From the NCBI RefSeq assembly GCF_009664855.1, contig NZ_CP045928.1:2474049-2538048 (forward strand): a DNA stretch of 64,000 nucleotides, in the 5' to 3' direction. This DNA is from Flavobacterium sp. SLB02. GTDB lineage: Bacteria; Bacteroidota; Bacteroidia; Flavobacteriales; Flavobacteriaceae. Position 1 is the first letter of the stretch. The number at the start of each line of letters is the position of its first letter. Positions 58,396-64,000 of this stretch are shown one piece after another. Position numbers and translations under genes: made by a program. Under the pieces are notes generated by a model. The model made no database searches and had not been told where the DNA came from. It worked only from the letters and a program-made list of their open reading frames with translations.

Positions 58396-58696
58396 TTTTT
58401 TAAAGATTATTTGTTATAATTATGGTGCAAAAATATTGTCGGTTTGTCTTTTCAAGGGAATTTATTAGGTGAAGTGACGAATCTGTCCAGTGAATCGTCG
58501 ATTTGGGTTATTGAACCAAAATGCAAGTACTCTTTTTATCGAAAATCCCTTATATACAGTACCTTTAGATAACATAAAATAAAGCACAGGCACTCAAAAA
58601 AATTTCTTATTTGATTTAAAACTCCTTCAAAATTCTTTTATTTGCACACTCAAAAAGGAATCAGACAACTTTTGATCTCCTGTAAAAACAAATCCC

Positions 58697-59800
58697 GTGC
58701 ATCATACCGAAGAAATAACCGATCCTGTCAAAAAGAGCTACCAAAAGAGTCTGCTCCTGATCACGTTTTTATTCTTGGGCTCTTACGCAACCCTCTTTAT
58801 TTTATTTCCATTTTCGTATTGGCGGGATTATTTTAACTTACCCGCTCATTTGATGCTTCTGGATATACTAACTAATATTATTTTCTGCACTATAATATTG
58901 ATTGTCAGTCTTTTTATTGACAGGGTTTTAAACAAGAAAATATCATGGATGGTAAATCCTGTAAAACGCCTAATCATTCAAATTATATTTCAAAGCTTTG
59001 GAGCATTATTAATCATTATTTCTTTAAGCACCATTTATTATAATTATGGCGATTATTTAACGGTTACTCCACCGGTCAAAGTAGGTGTGCGGGAAGCATT
59101 ATATACAATTATTTCGATCATATTATGGGCTTTAATGATAAGCGCGCTTAATACAGGCGATTTTTTGCTGAAAAACTGGAAGAATGCTACTATAAAAGCG
59201 GCAGAATATAAAGTAAAAGCAGCCGAGAGTAAACAAATAACAGCCGAAATCGAACTGCAAGCCCTTAAATTACAGCTTGATCCACATTTTGTTTTTAATA
59301 ACCTAAGCGTACTTTCGGAATTGATACTAAAAGATCAGCAGTTAGGACATGAATACACCGAAAATTTTGCAAAAGTCTATAGGTATCTACTGATTAATTC
59401 CAGAAAGAAACTGGTTGCGTTACAGGAAGAACTGCAGTTTCTGGAAGCCTATCTTTTTCTGATTCAGAACCGTATGGGCGATGGCTGTACTTTTTATATT
59501 GACATTGATAAATCGAAACTGAGCATGCAGATCCCGCCCATTACATTGCAGCTTTTTATCGAAAATGCCCTGAAACACAATCGTACCGAAGAAGAAAATC
59601 CGTTGCAGGTTAAGATTTATTCTAATGACAATGAGGAGATCGTAGTATCGAACACTATTTTACCGCTCATAAAAAAAGCACCTTCAACACGAATCGGATT
59701 AAAAAATATTATCAATCGTTATGCTTTATTAAGCGACCGAAAAGTTTCTATCGAAGAAAATAAGGAGACTTTTACCATAAAAGTACCACTCATTAAATGA
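58697..59800 (+). CDS. LytS-type sensor histidine kinase
   Basis: This 367-residue kinase starts at a GTG. Four hydrophobic segments cover about 20-170 (LLLITFLFLGSYATLFILFPF, LMLLDILTNIIFCTIILIVSLFI, LIIQIIFQSFGALLIIISLS, ALYTIISIILWALMISAL), a coiled coil follows, then the His_kinase domain with phospho-acceptor His in LQLDPHFVFNNLSVLSEL (about residue 197) and a C-terminal ATPase-like part (ENALKHNRTEEENPL, RIGLKNIINRY). It overlaps the LytTR gene by 4 bp (ATGA), so the pair is coupled. Confidence 0.92.
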   Translation: MHHTEEITDPVKKSYQKSLLLITFLFLGSYATLFILFPFSYWRDYFNLPAHLMLLDILTNIIFCTIILIVSLFIDRVLNKKISWMVNPVKRLIIQIIFQSFGALLIIISLSTIYYNYGDYLTVTPPVKVGVREALYTIISIILWALMISALNTGDFLLKNWKNATIKAAEYKVKAAESKQITAEIELQALKLQLDPHFVFNNLSVLSELILKDQQLGHEYTENFAKVYRYLLINSRKKLVALQEELQFLEAYLFLIQNRMGDGCTFYIDIDKSKLSMQIPPITLQLFIENALKHNRTEEENPLQVKIYSNDNEEIVVSNTILPLIKKAPSTRIGLKNIINRYALLSDRKVSIEENKETFTIKVPLIK

Positions 59801-60564
59801 ATACAATAAAAAAAATATTAATCCTTGAGGATGAAAAACTCAACTCGGAAAGAATTAAACGTTTGATTCTTAAAATAAAACCCGATGCCGAAATTGTAGG
59901 GGTTTTAGCGAGTGTTAAAAATACCGTTTCCTGGTTATCCGAAAACCAATCTCCCGATCTCATCCTTATGGATGTGCAATTGGCAGACGGACTGAGTTTT
60001 GAAATTTTTAATCTCGCAACTGTCACCTGCCCTATTATATTTACTACAGCGTATGACGAATATGCCATTAAGGCTTTTAAATACAATAGTGTCGACTATT
60101 TACTAAAACCAATTGAAAAAACCGAACTCGAAGCGGCTATACTAAAATTAGAAAAATCTTTAAAACAATCTTTCAAACCCAATTCTCAGATTGAAGAACT
60201 AATCGCGTATATGCAGCCCAAAGAATACAGGAACCGTTTTCTTATACCGTACAGAGATGGGTATCGAAAAATTGATGTAGAGGATATTGCCTGTTTTTAC
60301 TCGAACCTGAATATTAATTATGCCTATTTATTTAATGGCGAAGAAGTTGTCGTACCGCATACCCTCGAAGCTCTCGAACAGGAACTAAATCCTAAAAGTT
60401 TTTTCAGGGCGAATCGTCAGTATATTATACATATAAATTCTATCGAAAAAATCGATAACTATTTTAATGGCAAATTGAAACTAAAAATCAAACATAGTAA
60501 GGACGAAGCTGTGATTGTGAGCAGGACAAAAGCTTCCTTTTTGAAATTATGGCTCGATTATTAA
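59797..60564 (+). CDS. LytTR-family response regulator
   Basis: The 255-residue protein has a receiver at 1-125 (ILILEDEKLNSERIKRL, phospho-acceptor Asp in DLILMDVQLADGLSFEIF at about residue 54, SVDYLLKPIEK) and a LytTR DNA-binding domain at about 150-255 (FLIPYRDGYRKIDVEDIACFYSNLNINYAYLFNGEEVVVPHTLEALEQELNPKSFFRANRQYIIHINSIEKI). It is the partner of the overlapping LytS-type kinase. LytTR proteins bind pairs of direct repeats; I could not identify a certain site nearby. Targets are unknown. Confidence 0.93.
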   Translation: MNTIKKILILEDEKLNSERIKRLILKIKPDAEIVGVLASVKNTVSWLSENQSPDLILMDVQLADGLSFEIFNLATVTCPIIFTTAYDEYAIKAFKYNSVDYLLKPIEKTELEAAILKLEKSLKQSFKPNSQIEELIAYMQPKEYRNRFLIPYRDGYRKIDVEDIACFYSNLNINYAYLFNGEEVVVPHTLEALEQELNPKSFFRANRQYIIHINSIEKIDNYFNGKLKLKIKHSKDEAVIVSRTKASFLKLWLDY

Positions 60565-60603
60565 TTTTTTTTCTTTCAAAGTAAACCGTTGAATAAAAAT
60601 CAA

Positions 60604-60611
60604 TACATTTG
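60604..60611 (+). promoter_or_regulatory. -7 promoter element of the ilvN leader
   Basis: TACATTTG matches TAnnTTTG; the expected transcript start is about 60618, 13 bp before the first leader peptide. The next closest TTG (60589-60591) is too near to serve as a standard -33 box. Confidence 0.65.
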
Positions 60612-60630
60612 TCGCTCATCAATAAGAAAA

Positions 60631-60681
60631 ATGAAAAACTTAATTAACATCACTATTATTAACATTATTATCATTCGATAA
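60631..60681 (+). CDS. isoleucine-rich attenuation leader peptide 1
   Basis: ATG to TAA encodes MKNLINITIINIIIIR: 8 of 16 residues are Ile, with one Leu, and the last four before Arg are all Ile. It is followed 43 nt later by a rho-independent terminator. GGGATGTT (60688-60695), 6 nt after the stop codon, can pair with AACCTCCC (60724-60731), which is the left arm of the terminator. This is the expected layout of transcription attenuation by Ile-tRNA availability. Confidence 0.8.
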   Translation: MKNLINITIINIIIIR

Positions 60682-60721
60682 TGATCAGGGATGTTATATA
60701 AATAAGTACATAGGTACATTT

Positions 60722-60749
60722 AAAACCTCCCTCTTTGGGAGGTTTTTTT
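60722..60749 (+). terminator. attenuator terminator 1
   Basis: AACCTCCC (60724-60731) pairs with GGGAGGTT (60737-60744) around TCTTT, followed by seven T. It sits after leader peptide 1, not after a normal gene, and can be pre-empted by the antiterminator segment at 60688-60695. Confidence 0.85.
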
Positions 60750-60762
60750 ATTTAAAATAAAC

Positions 60763-60822
60763 ATGAAAAATTCAGTACAAAATATTATTAGCACAATTAT
60801 TATTATTATTCGTCTTTTATGA
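60763..60822 (+). CDS. isoleucine-rich attenuation leader peptide 2
   Basis: ATG to TGA encodes MKNSVQNIISTIIIIIRLL: 7 Ile of 19, five of them consecutive, plus Val and two Leu. It begins 14 bp after the first terminator's T-run. GACAGGATT (60826-60834), 3 nt after the stop, can pair with AAGCCTTTC of the second terminator at 7 of 9 positions, so a second antitermination switch is plausible. Branched-chain control codons point to ilv regulation. Confidence 0.8.
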   Translation: MKNSVQNIISTIIIIIRLL

Positions 60823-60850
60823 CGGGACAGGATTCTATTGTGTACTAATA

Positions 60851-60887
60851 AAAAGCCTTTCTCAGTCAAAATGAGAAAGGCTTTTTT
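60851..60887 (+). terminator. attenuator terminator 2
   Basis: AAAAGCCTTTCTCA (60851-60864) is the exact reverse complement of TGAGAAAGGCTTTT (60872-60885), with T-run. It lies between leader peptide 2 and the ilvN start. Confidence 0.9.
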
Positions 60888-60950
60888 ATTTCCGACAAAC
60901 GCAGGCATTAAAATATCAAACCAATAAACTCTAATAATAACTAGATTCAA

Positions 60951-61457
60951 ATGAAAAAAGAATACACTTTAACCGTTTACACAGAAGACCAAATGGGATT
61001 AATACATAAAATCGCCGTGATACTTTCCCGACGAAAAATAACTCTGGAAAGCCTGAATATTTCTGCCTGTGAAATCGATAAAATGTATCGTTTTACCCTT
61101 GTTCTAAACGAAACTTTCGAAATCGTCAGGAATGTAGCGCTTCAAATCGAAAAAGTTATTGAAGTTTTTCAGTGTAACTATAGTAAAAACGAAGAAATCG
61201 TCTGGAAACAAATGGCATTATTCAAAGTCAAAACCTCTAGCGTAATCCATCCCGAAAATACAGATGCATTGTTTCGAAAATACAACGCCCGATATATAAC
61301 AATCGAAAAAGATTACACCATATTTGAAGTCACGGGACAGGAAGACGAAATTAATAATCTAATTGTGGCATTAAAGCAATATGAATTAATAGAATTTATA
61401 AAAAGCGCCAGAATTGCTCTTACTATGAACAGTGCATCTTTACAATTACCTGATTAA
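60951..61457 (+). CDS. ilvN: orphan acetolactate synthase small (regulatory) subunit
   Basis: This 168-residue protein has an N-terminal ACT domain: YTLTVYTEDQMGLIHKIAVILSRRKITLESLNISACEID (about 4-42), and a C-terminal ALS_ss_C-like half with YNARYITIEKDYTIFEVTGQEDEINNLIVALKQYELIEFIKSARIAL. ACT domains bind Val, Leu or Ile and feed back on the IlvB catalytic subunit. No ilvB, ilvC or ilvD is adjacent, so it is unlinked from its usual operon. Two Ile-rich leader peptides with terminators precede it, so its expression is expected to respond to Ile-tRNA charging. Confidence 0.85.
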   Translation: MKKEYTLTVYTEDQMGLIHKIAVILSRRKITLESLNISACEIDKMYRFTLVLNETFEIVRNVALQIEKVIEVFQCNYSKNEEIVWKQMALFKVKTSSVIHPENTDALFRKYNARYITIEKDYTIFEVTGQEDEINNLIVALKQYELIEFIKSARIALTMNSASLQLPD

Positions 61458-62059
61458 GGATTCACAATCTCATCATACGGAAGATTAAAAGTACCCTCGG
61501 TAATACTAATCGTTTCACCTGATGACACATTTCGAACTGTTCCCTCAAATGTGCCTTTGATGCATTTTTTACTGATCGATTCAATTTTTACCGTAAAAAG
61601 ATCGTCGCCTATAGCGGTGTTATAAAGTATGGTTCCGTCTTTAGTCTGAATGGCATATCGGCCCATCATTTCAAGCTCGGCAGGTGTTGAATAAGTGCCT
61701 GCTGTAATGTTGCCACCTACTCTCCATATTTCAAAATCTAATGATGGCGGTAATTGCTCACCCACTTTAGTCGGATGCGGTCCATCAAATCCGCCAACTA
61801 CAATCATTTCAAAACGATCGTCGTTGCCTCCTCCCTGAAATTTTGCAGTACGAAAATCTATTTTTCTACCCGCTACACTTGCTCTAAAATAGTAGTCTGA
61901 TTTATTTTCATCTGATCCTCCATCATCACTCGAACATGCTGAAAATAATACGATAAAAGCTGATACATAAAACAGCTGCTGCACTAATCTTGAGGCTTTA
62001 TTTTTGAAAAATGATGATTTTACTGCTAAAGATCGATTACTATTGTTGTTGTTTTTCAT
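61454..62059 (-). CDS. lipoprotein of unknown function (DUF6252-like)
   Basis: The 201-residue protein has an unusually long N-terminal region and a lipobox VLFSAC (Cys42), then SSDDGGSDENKSD, a typical Bacteroidetes lipoprotein linker. The body is beta-rich: YYFRASVAGRKIDFRTAKFQGGG, FEMIVVGGFDGPHP, SLDFEIWRVGGNITAGTYSTP and FTVKIESISKKCIKGTFEGTVRN. It is probably surface-exposed. Its stop overlaps that of ilvN by 4 bp, convergent. Confidence 0.7.
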   Translation of the reverse strand: MKNNNNSNRSLAVKSSFFKNKASRLVQQLFYVSAFIVLFSACSSDDGGSDENKSDYYFRASVAGRKIDFRTAKFQGGGNDDRFEMIVVGGFDGPHPTKVGEQLPPSLDFEIWRVGGNITAGTYSTPAELEMMGRYAIQTKDGTILYNTAIGDDLFTVKIESISKKCIKGTFEGTVRNVSSGETISITEGTFNLPYDEIVNP

Positions 62060-62145
62060 TATAATACGTTTTGATTAACAACAAATTTAGTAACGTCCGA
62101 TACGTAAAACAATACCTGATTTCATGGTAATTTCTTGCTGCTTAT

Positions 62146-62265
62146 TTTTAACCGCAAAGCGCGCTAAGATTTTATTACTTTGGTTTTACTAAACACAAAG
62201 TTCGCAAAGCTTTGGGTGTAACTTTGCGAACTTTGCGTAACCCTTAGCGTGCTTTGCGGTTAAAA
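62146..62265. repeat. 120-bp nested palindromic element (GCAAAG family)
   Basis: The ends at 62146-62168 and 62243-62265 are reverse complements at 22 of 23 positions. Inside, CAAAGTTCGCAAAG (62196-62209) and CTTTGCGAACTTTG (62222-62235) are exact reverse complements. The RNA or single strand would form a long hairpin with an inner loop. It has no ORF and is a likely dispersed non-autonomous element. It lies between a lipoprotein gene start and a PPC-domain gene stop. Confidence 0.7.
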
Positions 62266-62283
62266 TCTCAAAAGCACAATATA

Positions 62284-62808
62284 TCATTTTAAACAAGGCA
62301 ATTGCAACACATTAGCATTCAAAGGCTGTTCTATTTTTCGTTCCAGCTTTTCGTTATTAACGGTAATATAAACCTCCATAGAACCCGTTCCTACTTTCAA
62401 GTCAAGGATATGTCCGCCATAAGCATCAAACTTATCATCTGTTGCAACACCGTGTATGTGTATCGATGGTTTGCCTTCGTTCCAGGCGATAGAACCCGTT
62501 AAACTTCCCATCTCTACTTTATGGAACGTTTTGGGATTAAATTTCTTTTGATTAAAATCATAAAAACCAAACGTCACTTCTTGCGCAAAACCAATTCCGG
62601 TAAAGTTGGCCGACGGAATTTGCTGTTCTTTTACCATATTTTCAATTAAGTCCAAAACATTATCGCCTTCGCGCATCACCATCAAATAGCCATAAGTAGT
62701 TTTTGTATAACGACATTTTTGGCTGTCGTCTTTTTGTTGAGCGTGTATCGAATGTACTCCCAAACAAAGAAGTATTATAGCCAGCATTTTCTTAGAGGAT
62801 AAAAACAT
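62284..62808 (-). CDS. exported PPC (DUF296)-domain protein
   Basis: The frame is open from 62928, but ATG 62808 (MFLSSKKMLAIILLCLGVHS) begins a signal peptide ending IHAQ; the product has 174 residues. The upstream frame overlaps the facing DUF763 promoter (62901-62908), which also supports the later start. The domain shows GYLMVMREGDNVLDLIENMVKEQQI, FTGIGFAQEVTFGFYD, and GSLTGSIAWNEGKPSIHIHGVATDDKFDAYGGHIL, the PPC fold with the HxH pattern. PPC proteins are often called DNA-binding, but a secreted one cannot be. Confidence 0.75.
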   Translation of the reverse strand: MFLSSKKMLAIILLCLGVHSIHAQQKDDSQKCRYTKTTYGYLMVMREGDNVLDLIENMVKEQQIPSANFTGIGFAQEVTFGFYDFNQKKFNPKTFHKVEMGSLTGSIAWNEGKPSIHIHGVATDDKFDAYGGHILDLKVGTGSMEVYITVNNEKLERKIEQPLNANVLQLPCLK

Positions 62809-62900
62809 AGTATTGAATTTTAAATTTAATTTATTGTATAAATGTTTTTTGCGAAGACTGCCATCATCAAGCAACTCTAAATTTACGGATATTTTTTTCG

Positions 62901-62908
62901 TATTTTTG
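62901..62908 (+). promoter_or_regulatory. -7 promoter element of the DUF763 gene
   Basis: TATTTTTG matches TAnnTTTG and lies 20 bp before the ATG at 62929. Confidence 0.6.
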
Positions 62909-62928
62909 TATAAATTCAATCCTATCAC

Positions 62929-64000
62929 ATGAAACGTTCCGGTACAGCAGATCTTCCCTTACATTATGGGCATGTTCCCTTATGGCTTGCCGAACGCATG
63001 TCTAAACTCGGTTTTGCCATTGTAGAAACAATTGCAATGGAATTTTCTACTGCCGAAGTAATCAGCAAACTCAGTAATCCATTCTGGTTTCAAAGCTTTG
63101 GCGCTGTAATGGGTATGGACTGGCATTCCTCCGGAATAACAACTTCTGTACTTGGAGCATTAAAAAAATCCGTAAATCCGCATTCTAAAGAACTTGGAAT
63201 TTATATCTGCGGAGGTAAAGGCAAACATTCGATGCTGACGCCACAGGAACTTTTATTTGTGGGCGAAAAAACAGGTCTCGACGGCATCAATCTTGCCAAC
63301 TGCAGCCGACTTACAGCCAAGGTAGACAACACAGCCATTCAGGACGGATTTCAATTGTATCAGCATAATTTTATTGTCGATAATAAAGGACAATGGGCCG
63401 TTATTCAGCAAGGAATGAATCCAAATTCTAAAACTGCCAGAAGATACCATTGGCATTCGCAGGATTTAAAATCTTTTGTGGAAGAACCTCATACCTTTAT
63501 ATATGGTGAAAATCAAGGTACGATTTTAAACCTTACTGCTCAAACCGCAGCAAAATCAAGAGACGGTATTTTAGAATTGGCCAAAGAATCTCCAGCTAAA
63601 ATCATGAAAGAGATGCAGTATCTTTCGATGCCGGCACATCATGATGTACGTATGGAAGATGTTAATATGAAAAGACTCGGCGCCATGCTTTGGGCCACTC
63701 ACGAAAACAAACCGGAAGATTTTGAAGAATTATTACTTTTAAAAGGAATGGGACCAAGAGCTTTGCAATCACTGGCATTGGTGAGCGAAGTGATTTACGG
63801 CACTCCTACCCGATTTGAAGATCCTGCACGTTTTTCATTTGCTCACGGAGGAAAAGACGGACATCCGTTTCCTGTTCCGGTAAAAATCTATGACGAGACC
63901 ATTGATACTTTGCAAAGAGCCATTAACCGTGCTAAAATTGGTAACAATGATAAGATTGATGCTATTCGTAAATTATCTGAAATCTCTCGAAAAGCAGAAG
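62929..64000 (+). CDS. DUF763-domain protein, 3' end outside the window
   Basis: An ATG at 62929 opens a frame without stop up to the window edge (357 codons). It starts MKRSGTADLPLHYGHVPLWL, followed by ETIAMEFSTAEVISKLSNPFWFQSFGAVMGMDWHSSGITTSVLGALKKS, and contains CGGKGKHSMLTPQELL, YHWHSQDLKSFVEEPH, MPAHHDVRMEDVNMKRL and LLLKGMGPRALQSLALVSEVIYGTPTRFEDPARFSFAHGGKDGHPFPVP. This is the DUF763 family, of unknown biochemistry, with an HhH-like GMGPRALQSL segment. The gene is divergent from the PPC gene. Confidence 0.88.
   Translation, partial: MKRSGTADLPLHYGHVPLWLAERMSKLGFAIVETIAMEFSTAEVISKLSNPFWFQSFGAVMGMDWHSSGITTSVLGALKKSVNPHSKELGIYICGGKGKHSMLTPQELLFVGEKTGLDGINLANCSRLTAKVDNTAIQDGFQLYQHNFIVDNKGQWAVIQQGMNPNSKTARRYHWHSQDLKSFVEEPHTFIYGENQGTILNLTAQTAAKSRDGILELAKESPAKIMKEMQYLSMPAHHDVRMEDVNMKRLGAMLWATHENKPEDFEELLLLKGMGPRALQSLALVSEVIYGTPTRFEDPARFSFAHGGKDGHPFPVPVKIYDETIDTLQRAINRAKIGNNDKIDAIRKLSEISRKAE

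Noticed and set aside
58642..58836. 64-codon plus-strand frame at the start of the LytS gene
   Set aside because: Overlaps the kinase in a different frame; the kinase frame has four membrane helices and the phospho-acceptor motif.
60781..60822. ATT-rich run that looks like a microsatellite
   Set aside because: It is read in frame as consecutive Ile codons of leader peptide 2, followed by a stop, an antiterminator-like segment and a terminator.

Overview
The window looks like chromosomal DNA of a Flavobacterium-like member of the Bacteroidetes. The DNA is AT-rich. Many genes are preceded by the Bacteroidetes -7 box TAnnTTTG and have weak Shine-Dalgarno sequences. There are two SusC/SusD pairs, several SPII lipoproteins and short palindromic intergenic elements of the GCAAAG type. 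I saw no rRNA, tRNA, CRISPR array, transposase or phage gene. The last gene runs off the right edge.

Layout. 1-3684: a small acidic protein, a SRPBCC protein, then a secreted GH76 glycosidase and aldose epimerase behind a LacI-type operator. 3690-8265: an OmpR-type two-component system, divergent from a porin/Dabb/cupin operon whose promoter carries four direct repeats at an 11-bp period. 8533-9114: a XRE-cupin regulator. 9423-21526: a long minus-strand locus of SusC, SusD, secreted phosphodiesterase with sugar-binding modules, PbfA-like ammonia-lyase, secreted phosphatase-fold enzyme, MFS transporter, FAD oxidoreductase and phosphonatase-like hydrolase. I read this as a phosphonate (probably phosphonoglycan) utilisation locus organised like a polysaccharide-utilisation locus. 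21527-28347: small genes, NTF2-like proteins, a cold-shock protein, a beta-propeller protein and a YheT hydrolase. 28413-39201: a Crp/Fnr regulator, a Yellow-like protein, an MFS/outer-membrane/flavin-monooxygenase operon, and a tripartite RND efflux operon facing a LysR regulator. 40397-47385: AraC, inositol-phosphatase-like, ABM, DJ-1/PfpI, a second Crp/Fnr, YceI/HxlR and a chloroperoxidase-like hydrolase. 47469-52106: a second SusC/SusD pair. 52915-58395: small secreted proteins and a siderophore-type receptor. 58697-60564: a LytS/LytTR-type system. 60604-61457: two consecutive isoleucine-rich leader peptides, each with its own terminator, in front of an orphan acetolactate synthase small subunit. 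61454-64000: a lipoprotein, a secreted PPC-domain protein and a truncated DUF763 gene.

The strongest candidates for undescribed biology are (i) the SusCD-linked phosphonate locus with twin 13-bp palindromes exactly 42 bp apart at its promoter; (ii) the tandem Ile attenuators before a lone ilvN; (iii) the pho-box-like array controlling the porin operon; (iv) two parallel modules of Crp/Fnr gene, TGTGA-N6-TCACA dyad and target gene; and (v) a strong terminator facing the wrong way inside the long susC2 leader, which suggests an antisense RNA.

Coordinates of short motifs were counted by eye from the sequence. Family assignments come from recognising conserved motifs, not from a database search.
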